DNA of 32,151 nt from Asanoa iriomotensis (GCF_016862515.1 NZ_BONC01000082.1:1-32151), one strand, 5' to 3'; numbered from the stretch's first letter, positions 19,768 through 27,884 are shown. A program made the numbers and translations. The notes: generated by a model not told the origin, from the letters alone.

Positions 19768-20494
19768 ACCCCGCGCCGCGCAGCGTATGGATCATCGGTG
19801 CGTTCCCGGCATCGATCTTCTTCCGGAGGTACGAGATGTAGAGCTCGACGACGTTTGCCTGCCCGCCGAAGTCGTAGTGCCACACCCGGTCGAGGATCTG
19901 CGCCTTGCTGAGCACCCGCCGCGGATTGCGCATCATGAACCTGAGCAGCTCGAACTCGGTCGCGGTCAGTGCGATCAGGCTACCGGCCCGGCGCACCTCG
20001 TGCGAGTCCTCGTCGAGCATCAGATCGCCGACGACGATCACGGCTTCCTCGCGGGCGCTGACCCCGACGCCGGCGCGGCGCATCAGGGCGCGCAGCCGGG
20101 CGACGACCTCTTCGAGACTGAACGGCTTGGTCACGTAGTCGTCGCCGCCCGCGGTGAGACCCGCGACCCGGTCCTCGACGGCGTCACGCGCGGTGAGGAA
20201 CAGGACCGGCACGTTGGGCGCGTGCACGCGCATTCGGCGCATGACCTCGAGGCCGTCGAAGTCGGGCAGCATCACGTCGAGCACGACCACGTCGGGCTCG
20301 AACTGCCGGGCTTCCTGCACCGCGCTCGACCCGGTGCCGGCCGCGCGCACCTCCCAGCCTTCGTAGCGGAGCGCCAGCTGGAGGAGGTCGGTGAGCGTGG
20401 GTTCGTCGTCGACGACGAGCACCCTGATGGGAGCGCCGTCCGGGCGCCGGAAGTCCGCGAGCCGCCCATCACCGATCGTGACCATGCGGGTCAT
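19745..20494 (-). CDS. OmpR/PhoB-family response regulator
   Basis: 249 residues from ATG 20494 (ATG 20485 also possible). The receiver domain has the acidic pair D29/D30, phospho-acceptor D73 in VVVLDVMLPD, T101 and K123. The winged-helix output domain ends with LRKKIDAGNAPMIHTLRGAGYVLK. It is the partner of the histidine kinase encoded just downstream with overlapping ends. No Shine-Dalgarno precedes the ATG. Direct repeats upstream suggest autoregulation. Longer in-frame starts reach into the tetR gene and look like shadow sequence. Confidence 0.95.
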   Translation of the reverse strand: MTRMVTIGDGRLADFRRPDGAPIRVLVVDDEPTLTDLLQLALRYEGWEVRAAGTGSSAVQEARQFEPDVVVLDVMLPDFDGLEVMRRMRVHAPNVPVLFLTARDAVEDRVAGLTAGGDDYVTKPFSLEEVVARLRALMRRAGVGVSAREEAVIVVGDLMLDEDSHEVRRAGSLIALTATEFELLRFMMRNPRRVLSKAQILDRVWHYDFGGQANVVELYISYLRKKIDAGNAPMIHTLRGAGYVLKPAD

Positions 20495-20507
20495 CGTGCC
20501 GGTGGTT

Positions 20508-20546
20508 GCTGTGCGCGGTATAGCCGTTTCCTGTGCGCGACCTGTG
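20508..20546 (-). promoter_or_regulatory. Phased CTGTG repeats before the response-regulator gene (candidate autoregulatory site)
   Basis: On the plus strand GCTGTG (20508), CCTGTG (20530) and CCTGTG (20541) are spaced 22 and 11 bases, an OmpR-family arrangement. They surround a TATACC -10-like box read on the minus strand (20517-20522) and lie within an inverted repeat ATAGCCG/CGGCTAT (20520-20526, 20550-20556). Confidence 0.5.
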
Positions 20547-20559
20547 AGTCGGCTATTTG

Positions 20560-21159
20560 TCATGGCCGCTCCGGCACGACCGCGGTGAAGAGGGCGACCA
20601 CCGGTTCGGTGAGGCCGGCGAAGCTGCCGCCGGGCTCGCCGCTGGGTCCGACGACGTCGAGCATGAGCTCGTTGATGCCGCCGACCAGGGCGAGCGCCAT
20701 CGGTGGCGTGAGCGTGGAGATTCGCGGGTTCGTCGCGCGGGCCTCGTCGACGAGGTCGACCAGGGTCTGCGCGAACTCGCGCTGGACGTGCTGGCGCATC
20801 CGGTACGCGCGTACGCCGGCGGCCTGCATCTCGATGACCACCGCGCGGTTGACCGGCAGCATGGCGTCGAGGGTGGCGAGGTAGGCGTCGGTGACCGCGC
20901 GTACCCGATCTGACCAGGGTTGTTGCTTCGAGCCCGCCTCGCGGAGCACGGTCATGAGCCGGGTGCAGGCGTCCCCGTAGAGGGCGAGCAGGCATTCCTC
21001 CTTGTCGGCGAAATGCTCGTAGAACGTCCGTTTCGAGACGCGCGCGTTCGCGACGATGTCCGCGATGGTCGTCGCGGCGTAGCCTTTCTCGGCGACGGCG
21101 TTGGCCAGCGCGAGCTCCAGGCTCGCGCGGACGTCCGCCGCGGTGCGCGGGGCGGTCAT
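20560..21159 (-). CDS. TetR-family transcriptional regulator
   Basis: 199 residues from ATG 21159, preceded by GGAGG at 8 nt. The helix-turn-helix (about 29-52: TTIADIVANARVSKRTFYEHFADKEECLLALY region) is typical of TetR. The C-terminal ligand domain is helical and not specific. It is divergent from the monooxygenase gene, with only 36 bases between the starts, so it most likely represses that gene and its own promoter, released by a hydrophobic ketone, alcohol or ester. The response-regulator gene follows on the same strand after 65 bases. Confidence 0.93.
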   Translation of the reverse strand: MTAPRTAADVRASLELALANAVAEKGYAATTIADIVANARVSKRTFYEHFADKEECLLALYGDACTRLMTVLREAGSKQQPWSDRVRAVTDAYLATLDAMLPVNRAVVIEMQAAGVRAYRMRQHVQREFAQTLVDLVDEARATNPRISTLTPPMALALVGGINELMLDVVGPSGEPGGSFAGLTEPVVALFTAVVPERP

Positions 21160-21195
21160 TGCTGTCGCCTCCGGATGGCTGCTCGTGGAGGATTC
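21160..21195. promoter_or_regulatory. 36-bp divergent control region between tetR and the monooxygenase
   Basis: The gap contains the two outward-facing ribosome binding sites (GGAGG each way) and nothing else. Promoters must therefore lie inside or very near the opposite coding region. I see no clear TetR palindrome. Confidence 0.45.
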
Positions 21196-22653
21196 ATGGA
21201 CGCCGACGCCCGGCACTGCGCCATCGCCGTCATCGGCGCGGGCTTCGGCGGCATCGCGACGGGCCTGCGGCTGCGCGCCGCCGGCCGCGAGGATTTCCTG
21301 ATCTTCGACCGCGGGGCGGAGGTCGGGGGCACGTGGCGCGACAACACGTACCCCGGTTGCGCCTGCGACGTCCCGTCCCACATGTATTCATTGTCGTTCA
21401 TGCCGAACCCGGGGTGGAGCCGGAGCTTCTCCGGTCAACCGGAGATCTGGTCCTACCTGCGGGAATGCGCGTCGTCGTTGCGTGACCGGCTGCGTCTGTC
21501 GCATGAGGTCCTGGGTGCGGTGTTCCGTGACGGCCGGTGGTTGCTCGACACGTCGCAGGGTTCGTACACGGCTGATTTCCTCGTCGCCGCCGGCGGCCCG
21601 CTGTCCGCGCCGTCTCTCCCGTCGCTGCCCGGTCTGTCGAGTTTCGCCGGGGAGACGTTCCACTCTTCGGCCTGGAACCATGATCTTGACCTGCGGGGCC
21701 GGCGGGTGGCGGTGATCGGCACGGGCGCGTCGGCGGTGCAGTTCGTGCCGCAGATCGCGCCCGCGGTGGCCCACCTGTCGCTCTTCCAGCGCACGGCACC
21801 GTGGGTTCTGCCGCGCGGCGACCGCGACTTCACCTCGGGCGAGCGGCGGGCGTTCACCCGCGTGCCGGCGCTGCGCCGCCTGGCCCGCGCGGGCGTCTAC
21901 TGGGGACGCGAGTTGGCGGCGCTGGGTTTCCTGCACCCGCCGGTGATGCGCCTGGCGGAACGCACGGCCCGCCGCCACCTGGCCGCGTCGATCACGGACC
22001 CGGCGCTGCGGCAGGCCCTGACCCCGGCGTACCGGATGGGCTGCAAGCGCGTGCTCCTCTCGGACGACTTCTATCCGGCCCTGACCCGCCCGAACGTCGA
22101 CCTGATCACGACACCGCTCGCCTCAGCGACCCGGTCAGGCCTTGTGACCTCGGACGGCGTTTCGCATCCGGTCGACACGATCATCTTCGGTACGGGTTTC
22201 CGCGCGACCGATCCCCCGCTGGCGGCGGTGATCCGCGGCCCGGACGGCCGCACCCTGGCGGAGTCGTGGGGCGGCAGCATGCGGGCGTACCTCGGCTCCG
22301 GTGTCACCGGCTTCCCCAACCTGTTCATGCTGCTGGGCCCCAATACCGGCCTGGGCCATACGTCGGTGGTGTTCATGATCGAATGTCAGATCGACCATCT
22401 GCTGCGCCTCCTGTCCCATATCGAGGGCGCCGGCGGCGGGGCGTGGGAGCCGACCCCGGAGGCGCAGTCCCGGTACGTCGACTTCGTCGACCGCCGAATG
22501 ACCGGGACCGTCTGGGAGTCGGGCGGGTGCCACAGCTGGTACCAGGACCCCACGGGCCGCGTCTCGACCCTCTGGCCGGGCCACACCTGGTCGTACTGGT
22601 TGCGCACCCGCCGCTTCACTCCCAAGGCCTACCGCCGCGCCGCTCTCACGTAA
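21196..22653 (+). CDS. Flavin monooxygenase, Baeyer-Villiger type (MymA-like)
   Basis: 485 residues. An FAD Rossmann motif GAGFGG is at 14-19, a second (NADPH) motif GTGASA at 175-180, and between them the BVMO fingerprint FAGETFHSSAW (150-160, FxGxxxHxxxW). GGTWRDNTYPGCACDVPSHMYS (44-65) is the family block after the FAD site. BVMOs insert oxygen next to a ketone to give an ester or lactone. The ATG at 21196 follows GGAGG by only 4 nt; longer in-frame extensions run into tetR and are unlikely. It is divergent from tetR and followed, after a repeat-bearing gap, by SDR and hydrolase genes. The set resembles the M. tuberculosis mymA region by composition (recalled, not checked). Confidence 0.94.
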   Translation: MDADARHCAIAVIGAGFGGIATGLRLRAAGREDFLIFDRGAEVGGTWRDNTYPGCACDVPSHMYSLSFMPNPGWSRSFSGQPEIWSYLRECASSLRDRLRLSHEVLGAVFRDGRWLLDTSQGSYTADFLVAAGGPLSAPSLPSLPGLSSFAGETFHSSAWNHDLDLRGRRVAVIGTGASAVQFVPQIAPAVAHLSLFQRTAPWVLPRGDRDFTSGERRAFTRVPALRRLARAGVYWGRELAALGFLHPPVMRLAERTARRHLAASITDPALRQALTPAYRMGCKRVLLSDDFYPALTRPNVDLITTPLASATRSGLVTSDGVSHPVDTIIFGTGFRATDPPLAAVIRGPDGRTLAESWGGSMRAYLGSGVTGFPNLFMLLGPNTGLGHTSVVFMIECQIDHLLRLLSHIEGAGGGAWEPTPEAQSRYVDFVDRRMTGTVWESGGCHSWYQDPTGRVSTLWPGHTWSYWLRTRRFTPKAYRRAALT

Positions 22654-23131
22654 CCGCCCATCCGACCACGCCGCCCGCAGGCGCACGCCCGTGTATGGCA
22701 GTCGTGGCGCCCACCGCCGACATGCCCATCAGCCGACCACGCCGCGCGCCATCAATCCACGCCCGCAGCGCCGCCGCCGCGCCACCAACACGACCACCCC
22801 CGCCGACCCCGGGCACAGGCGAGCCGTGAGCCCGCGGGGCGCGGATGCGCGGGACGGCGCTGCCGTGACGGCGTCGGTCGTCTGCAGCTCGACGACCCGG
22901 GCACGGCGAGCCGCGAGCCCGCGAGGCGCGGATGCGCCGAACAGCGCTGCCGTGACGGCGTCGGTCGTCTGCAGCTCGACGATCTGCCGTCGGGGCGCGA
23001 ACGCCGGCCCTCGCCGCGCCACACGCCGGCCGCGAGCATGCGCGGTGCGGTGGGGGTGGTCGGCGCTGGCATGCTTGGCACGGCCACCCGTTCCTGGTGG
23101 TGCGTGGCCATAGCTGTCCGGAGGTGATCGC
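22654..23131. other. 478-base gene-free stretch between monooxygenase and SDR genes
   Basis: No reading frame here looks real on either strand. It holds two copies of CCGACCACGCCGC (about 22665 and 22733) and an 89-bp imperfect tandem duplication at 22805-22982. The last bases carry the SDR ribosome binding site GGAGGTGAT (23120-23128). It breaks what would otherwise be a compact operon, so the SDR and hydrolase may have their own promoter here. Confidence 0.6.
22805..22982. repeat. 89-bp imperfect tandem duplication
   Basis: Copy 1 (22805-22895) and copy 2 (22894-22982) differ by five substitutions and two single-base gaps. The final 39 bases of each are identical and end in a small inverted repeat, TCGTC...GACGA, around a CTGCAG core. 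Neither copy is coding as far as I can see. Confidence 0.85.
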
Positions 23132-23995
23132 ATGAAGGACACCGTCGTCTTCGTCACCGGCGCCGCACGCGGTATCGGCGCGCACACCGCCCGGCTGGCC
23201 GTAGCCCGCGGTGCCCGCGTCGCCCTCGTCGGCCTGGAACCGCACCTCCTCGCCGACCTGGCCGCCGAACTGGGCGACGCCGCCCGCTGGTTCGAGGCCG
23301 ACGTCACCGACCAGGCAGCGCTCGACGCCGCGGTCCGCGGCACGGTCGACGCCTTCGGCGGCATCGACGCGGTGGTAGCCAACGCCGGCATCGCCAACCG
23401 CGGCACCATCGCGGTCGGTGACCTGGAGGCCCTGGTCCGCACCATCGAGGTGAACCTGCTCGGCACCGTCCGCACGGTCGGCGCCACGGTCGCGGCGGTA
23501 TCCGCCCGCCGCGGGTACTACCTCCTCGTCTCCTCGGCCGCCGCCTTCGCGGCGCTGCCGGGCATGGCCGCCTACTGCGCCGCCAAAGCGGGCGTGGAGC
23601 ACTTCGGCAACGCGATCCGCCTCGAGCTCGCCCACCGCGGTGTCGACGTCGGCACCGCCCACATGAGCTGGGTCGACACCGACCTGGTCCGGGACGTGAA
23701 GGACGACCTGCCCACCTTCCGCGCGGCCCTGGACCGGCTGCCGGGCCCGTTCGGCCGCAGCGTCCCGGTCGAACGCTGCGCCGCCAGGTTCCTGGACGCG
23801 ATCGCCCACCGCCGGCGCCGGGTCTACGTGCCCCGGTCCGTCGCCGTGGCGTCCGCCTTCCGCTCGGTCGCGAACGGCCCGCTCGCCGGCTGGCTCACCC
23901 GCCGCGCGGCCGCCACGTCCGTACCCGAGCTCGAAGCCCAACTCGACGCCCTCGGCCGCGGCTACGGCCGCAACACGGCGCCGCAGCAGCGATGA
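23132..23995 (+). CDS. Short-chain dehydrogenase/reductase (SDR)
   Basis: 287 residues of the classical SDR fold. The cofactor motif TGAARGIG is at 9-16, NAG at 84-86, catalytic S135, Y148 and K152 (YCAAK), with the normal 13-residue Ser-Tyr spacing. Alcohol/ketone interconversion is expected. It has an almost perfect ribosome binding site (GGAGGTGAT, 23120-23128). Its stop overlaps the hydrolase start (ATGA), so those two are coupled. With the monooxygenase upstream it could oxidise a secondary alcohol to the ketone that the BVMO uses. The C-terminal tail is basic and may touch the membrane, as in SadH-like SDRs. Confidence 0.94.
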   Translation: MKDTVVFVTGAARGIGAHTARLAVARGARVALVGLEPHLLADLAAELGDAARWFEADVTDQAALDAAVRGTVDAFGGIDAVVANAGIANRGTIAVGDLEALVRTIEVNLLGTVRTVGATVAAVSARRGYYLLVSSAAAFAALPGMAAYCAAKAGVEHFGNAIRLELAHRGVDVGTAHMSWVDTDLVRDVKDDLPTFRAALDRLPGPFGRSVPVERCAARFLDAIAHRRRRVYVPRSVAVASAFRSVANGPLAGWLTRRAAATSVPELEAQLDALGRGYGRNTAPQQR

Positions 23996-24963
23996 CCGGC
24001 ATCGACCTCGTCCACGAACGCCGCGGCGCGGGCCCGCCCCTGGTCCTGCTGCACGGCATCGGCCACCACTGGCGCGCCTGGGAGCCCGTACTCGACCGCC
24101 TCGCCGAACACCACGACGTGATCGCCGTGGACCTGCCCGGCTTCGGCCGCTCCCCGGCACCGGCGGCCGGCCCAGTCGGCATGCCCGGGCTGGTCGAAGC
24201 CCTCACATCGTTCTTCACCTCCCTCGGCCTCGCCGGACCACCGAACGACAAACCCGCCGGACCGTCGAACGACAACCCCGCCGCTTCAGGCGCGACCACG
24301 CCGGTCGCCAGCGGCGACGACCTTGCTGCTCCCACTCCGCACCGGCCGGCCCCCGGCCACGACCGTGCCGATCCCGTTCCACCCCAGCTCGGATTCGAGA
24401 CCGACCCACGCCCACACGTCGCCGGCAACAGCCTCGGCGGCGCGATCGCCCTGGAACTGGCCGCGGCCGGCCACGTCGCCTCGGCCACCGCCTTGTCGCC
24501 GGCCGGCTTCGCGACGCCGGGCCAGCTCCGCTACGCCGTAGCGGTCCTCACGGCACACCGCCTCGTGTCCCGCCTACCAACCCCTCTCGTACGCACCGTG
24601 CTCCGCTCCCCTCGCCTGCGCGCCGCCGCGTTCGGGATGCTGCTGTCCCGCCCGGGCCGGATCACCCTCGACCGCGCCCTCGCCGACTCGCTCGCCCTGC
24701 GGCACGGCGCCGCCTTCCGAACGATCGCCCGCGCCAGCCGCGGCTACGCGTTCGCCGGCGAACCGGCCGTGCCGGTCACGGTCGCCTGGGGCACCCGGGA
24801 CCTGATCCTCCGGCACCGCCAGGCCACCGTGGCCCGTGCCGGCCTGCCCCACGCCCACCACGTCGACCTGCCGGGCTGCGGCCACGTGCCGATGAGCGAC
24901 GACCCCGACCTGGTGGCCGACCTCATCCTGACCACGACGGGTGCCAAACCCCGACCGTCCTGA
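23992..24963 (+). CDS. Alpha/beta-hydrolase with a low-complexity insert before the nucleophile elbow
   Basis: 323 residues. The oxyanion strand LVLLHGIGHHW (17-27) and DLPGFGRS (47-54) are typical. The nucleophile elbow is GNSLGG (S147), the acid Asp lies in WGTRDLI, and the His in LPGCGHVPMSDDP. Between helix LGLAG (78-82) and the elbow strand PHVAGNS there are about 55 extra residues rich in Pro, Ala, Asp and Asn, starting with two copies of GP(P/S)ND(K/N)PA. Most relatives go straight from one to the other. It probably hydrolyses the ester made by the BVMO. Start overlaps the SDR stop by four bases. Confidence 0.92.
   Translation: MTGIDLVHERRGAGPPLVLLHGIGHHWRAWEPVLDRLAEHHDVIAVDLPGFGRSPAPAAGPVGMPGLVEALTSFFTSLGLAGPPNDKPAGPSNDNPAASGATTPVASGDDLAAPTPHRPAPGHDRADPVPPQLGFETDPRPHVAGNSLGGAIALELAAAGHVASATALSPAGFATPGQLRYAVAVLTAHRLVSRLPTPLVRTVLRSPRLRAAAFGMLLSRPGRITLDRALADSLALRHGAAFRTIARASRGYAFAGEPAVPVTVAWGTRDLILRHRQATVARAGLPHAHHVDLPGCGHVPMSDDPDLVADLILTTTGAKPRPS
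24235..24282 (+). repeat. 24-bp tandem repeat inside the hydrolase gene
   Basis: Two units (24235-24258 and 24259-24282) encode GPPNDKPA and GPSNDNPA. They differ at a few bases and form the start of the protein insert. Confidence 0.75.
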
Positions 24964-25049
24964 GTCGCCCGCACCCGCGCGGCAGGATCACCCGGCCCGG
25001 CGCCGATGTCGACGCGCTCCAGGGCACCAGCCTGTGAAAAAGTGCCTGG

Positions 25050-26240
25050 GTGACGACTGCTGCGCGGCGCACCTGGTACCGGCCGATGCGGTCCCGGTCT
25101 TCGACCGAACCCAACCGCGCGTCGACGCCACTGGAGCTGTTCTTCGACCTGTGCTTCGTCGTAGCCGTCGCCCAGTCGGCCACGCTGCTCGAACACACCG
25201 TTGCCGACGATCACTTCGTGCATGGCGTCCGCTCCTATCTCATGGTGTTCTTCGCCATCTGGTGGGCCTGGATGAACTTCACGTGGTTCTCGTCCGCGTA
25301 CGACACGGACGACGACATCTACCGCCTCTCGGTGCTGATCTCGATCGTGGGCGCACTGGTCATCGCGGCCGGGGTCCCGCCCGCCTTCGAGGACCAGAAC
25401 TTCCTGATCGCCACCGTCGGCTACTCGGTGATGCGGTTCGCCAACGTCGGCCAGTGGATCCGGGCCGCCGTGTCGGACCCCGTCCATCGCGCGGCCGCGA
25501 CGCGGTACGCGATCGGGATCGTCGTGGTGCAGGTCGGCTGGTGGCTGAACCTGCTGGTGCACGGTGGCGTCGAGTACTGGGTGTTCCTCGGCCTCGTCGT
25601 CGCGGAGCTCCTGGTGCCGATCGTGGCCGAGCGGCCGGGAATGACCCCCTGGCACCCGGGCCACATCGCCGAACGCTACGGCCTGTTCACCCTGATCGTG
25701 CTCGGCGAGGCGGTGCTGGCCGCGTCGGTCGCGTTCCAGGGCGGGCTGGGCAGCGGCGCCGACGCCGACCTGATCTGGCTCGCCTCCGCGGGGATCATCA
25801 TCGTCTTCTCGATGTGGTGGCTCTACTTCGATCGCGAGACGGCCCCCACCCCGGGCTGGAACTTCCTATGGGGGTACGGCCACTACTTCATCTTCGCCTC
25901 GGCCGCCGCCGTCGGGGCCGGGCTGGTGGTCAACGTCGACCACCACACCAGTGAGCCACACATCTCCGACACGGCCGCGGGCTACGCGATCGCGATCCCG
26001 GTCGCCGTCTACACCCTCTGCGTGTGGGGTCTGCACTACGTGCCGCATGAGCGTGGCCTCCTCCTCTTCACACCCCCGGTCGGGGCGGCCCTGATCCTGG
26101 CCGCACCGTTCTGGCCCGCGACCGCCCAGGTGATCGCCGTGCTCCTGGCGCTCGTGGTGGCGATAACGGTAGTTCTCACGCGTCGCGCGTTGGACTTATC
26201 CACAAGCGAGAGTTATCCACAGGACGACCCAACCGATTGA
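25050..26240 (+). CDS. Low-temperature-requirement protein A (LtrA) family membrane protein
   Basis: 396 residues, nearly all hydrophobic helices (about ten or more). The family hallmark PLELFFDLCFVVAVAQ lies near residue 28, followed by WWAWMNFTWFSSAYDTDD and, in mid-protein, HIAERYGLFTLIVLGEAVL, all typical of LtrA. The name comes from a Listeria cold-growth mutant; the biochemical function is unknown. The start GTG at 25050 has no good ribosome binding site; ATG 25086 is possible. Its last codons include a rare TTA Leu codon and two DnaA boxes. Confidence 0.9.
   Translation: MTTAARRTWYRPMRSRSSTEPNRASTPLELFFDLCFVVAVAQSATLLEHTVADDHFVHGVRSYLMVFFAIWWAWMNFTWFSSAYDTDDDIYRLSVLISIVGALVIAAGVPPAFEDQNFLIATVGYSVMRFANVGQWIRAAVSDPVHRAAATRYAIGIVVVQVGWWLNLLVHGGVEYWVFLGLVVAELLVPIVAERPGMTPWHPGHIAERYGLFTLIVLGEAVLAASVAFQGGLGSGADADLIWLASAGIIIVFSMWWLYFDRETAPTPGWNFLWGYGHYFIFASAAAVGAGLVVNVDHHTSEPHISDTAAGYAIAIPVAVYTLCVWGLHYVPHERGLLLFTPPVGAALILAAPFWPATAQVIAVLLALVVAITVVLTRRALDLSTSESYPQDDPTD
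26196..26221 (+). promoter_or_regulatory. Two perfect DnaA boxes (TTATCCACA) at the end of ltrA
   Basis: TTATCCACA occurs at 26196-26204 and again at 26213-26221 on the same strand, 17 bases apart. Both lie inside the last codons of ltrA and 32-57 bases before the start of the pentapeptide-repeat gene. TTGGAC (26190-26195) with 17 bases to TTATCC could be a weak promoter overlapped by both boxes. No dnaA, dnaN or gyrase gene is near, so this is not oriC. Confidence 0.75.
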
Positions 26241-26252
26241 CGGATCGGTGGC

Positions 26253-27716
26253 ATGCTGACCGCCGTGGCAGACCCCAAGCGCACCGACGACCTCCGTGTG
26301 ATGCCGTGGTGGCACGTGCTGATCGGCGTGCTCCTGGCCATCGTGCTGGGCTGGCTCGTCCTCGACTGGCTGCTCGGCGAAGCCAACCGCGCCACCGGTG
26401 TCGACGTCCGCGCCATCCTGCGGGTCGACGCGATCCGCACGGGCCTGACGGTGGTGGCCGGCACGGGCGGCGGCCTGGCCCTGCTGCTCGCCGCACGTCG
26501 CCAGTGGCTGAGCGAGCGGTCCCAGCGCCATCAGGAGTTCACGGCCGCCCGCGACCACTCACACCGCGAACGCATCCAGGAGCACACCGAGCAGGTCGCC
26601 GCCACCAGCCAGAAGAACCAGGAAGAACAGGCACGCAGGGCCGAGTACGACGCCACCGAACGCCGCGTCACCGACCTGTTCACCAAGGCCGTCGACCTGC
26701 TCGGCAGCGACAAGGCGGCGGTCCGACTGGGCGGGCTCTACGCGCTCGAACGCCTGGCGCAGGACAACGTCAGCCAACGCCAGACGGTGGTTGCGGTGAT
26801 CTGCGCCTACCTACGCATGACCGACGAGCCCGACCGGTCACCCGAGGCCGGCCACGAACGCGAGCGGGCCCACACGACCGGCTCGGAGCAAGAAGACGAG
26901 GTGCGCGACAAGCCGAGTGCCGCAAACCACGAGGACGAGGTGCGCCGCAGCGCTCAGCGACTCCTGACCCGCCACCTGCACGCGGACACGCCCGACAGCT
27001 ATTGGCCGGAGGTTCGGCTCGACCTGGCCCACACCCGACTTGTCGACTTCGACGCGAGCGGCTGCACCCTCGCCGACGCCGACTTCACCGGCGCCCGCTT
27101 CGTCGGCACGACCCGCTTCGCCAAGGCCCGCACCGAGGGTCGGCTGACGCTGACCCGCGCCCATTTCGGGCAGGCAACGACCTTCGAGGGCCTGACCACG
27201 TCGGGCGACGTGATGCTCGACGAGAGCGTCTTCGACGGCGACGCGACCTTCGACCGCGCCACGTTCGGCGGCGAGTTCTCGGCGCGACGCGCCAGCTTCG
27301 CGTCGGCCTCCTTCTCGGAGGCGACCTTCGACAAGACGGCGACCTTCGACCACACGAGCTTCAAGGGCACCACGTCGTTCCGCAGCTCTGCGTTCCACAG
27401 TGGCCTGTCGATCGAGCGGGGCAGGTTCGCGGACTACGCCGGCTTCCGGTCGACGAGGTTCGAGGACATGGCCTTCTTCCGCTGGACGGCCTTCGAGGGC
27501 GACGCCTACTTCGAGAACGCCGTCTTCGAGGGCGCCGTCAACCTAGGTCGCGCCGAGTTCCACGCCCGGGCCAGCTTCGCGGGCGCCACGATGAAACGCC
27601 GCCCCAACATCGACCACGTCCGAGCCGCCGCCAACCAGACCCACGTCTGGCCGCCCGGCACAACAGCCGAAAAGGAGGACGACGACTGGATCGTCCTCGT
27701 CGACCACCGCGCCTAA
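26253..27716 (+). CDS. Membrane-anchored pentapeptide-repeat protein
   Basis: 487 residues. Two membrane helices (about 17-41 and 63-81) are followed by a charged, probably coiled region (about 84-145), a conserved block DLFTKAVDLLGSDKAAVRLG, then about 190 residues of pentapeptide-like repeats with Phe at every fifth position (for example DADFTGARFVGTTRF and FDRATFGGEF). Such repeats form a square beta-helix used for protein contacts. The same overall design is frequent in actinobacterial hypothetical proteins. The start ATG lies 12 bases after ltrA; no strong ribosome binding site. Function unknown; possible links are to the membrane or to DnaA-controlled expression. Confidence 0.88.
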   Translation: MLTAVADPKRTDDLRVMPWWHVLIGVLLAIVLGWLVLDWLLGEANRATGVDVRAILRVDAIRTGLTVVAGTGGGLALLLAARRQWLSERSQRHQEFTAARDHSHRERIQEHTEQVAATSQKNQEEQARRAEYDATERRVTDLFTKAVDLLGSDKAAVRLGGLYALERLAQDNVSQRQTVVAVICAYLRMTDEPDRSPEAGHERERAHTTGSEQEDEVRDKPSAANHEDEVRRSAQRLLTRHLHADTPDSYWPEVRLDLAHTRLVDFDASGCTLADADFTGARFVGTTRFAKARTEGRLTLTRAHFGQATTFEGLTTSGDVMLDESVFDGDATFDRATFGGEFSARRASFASASFSEATFDKTATFDHTSFKGTTSFRSSAFHSGLSIERGRFADYAGFRSTRFEDMAFFRWTAFEGDAYFENAVFEGAVNLGRAEFHARASFAGATMKRRPNIDHVRAAANQTHVWPPGTTAEKEDDDWIVLVDHRA

Positions 27717-27800
27717 CACCGCCGAGCGTCGGCTCGACCACCACACCGGCTCCAACCCCGACCGCGAACCGCCCGAGCCCTTCCCACCCAACACAGACCC

Positions 27801-27840
27801 CGCCCTACCGGGACCGGCCACGCCCTACCGCGACCGGCCA
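27801..27840. repeat. 20-bp tandem repeat
   Basis: CGCCCTACCGGGACCGGCCA and a second copy with one G-to-C change are adjacent in the gap after the pentapeptide-repeat gene. Confidence 0.8.
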
Positions 27841-27853
27841 CGCGCGGCAAGGA

Positions 27854-27884
27854 CTGACCTCGCCCGGTCAAAGGTCGAGGTCAG
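27854..27884. terminator. Probable bidirectional terminator
   Basis: CTGACCTCG (27854-27862) and CGAGGTCAG (27876-27884) form a perfect 9-bp stem with a 13-nt loop; with a one-base bulge it extends by GGA/TCC. It lies between two converging genes. There is no U-run. Confidence 0.5.

Noticed and set aside
22729-23131. Possible small genes in the repeat-bearing gap
   Set aside because: Frames through the duplication are Arg/Ser-rich, have no binding sites and differ between the copies.
22646-24160. 504-codon minus-strand frame opposite the SDR and hydrolase genes
   Set aside because: Arg/Gly/Ala-rich shadow frame; the plus-strand genes have full catalytic motifs and good ribosome binding sites.
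26190-26260. Chromosome replication origin
   Set aside because: Only two DnaA boxes, no AT-rich region and no dnaA, dnaN, recF or gyrase genes nearby.
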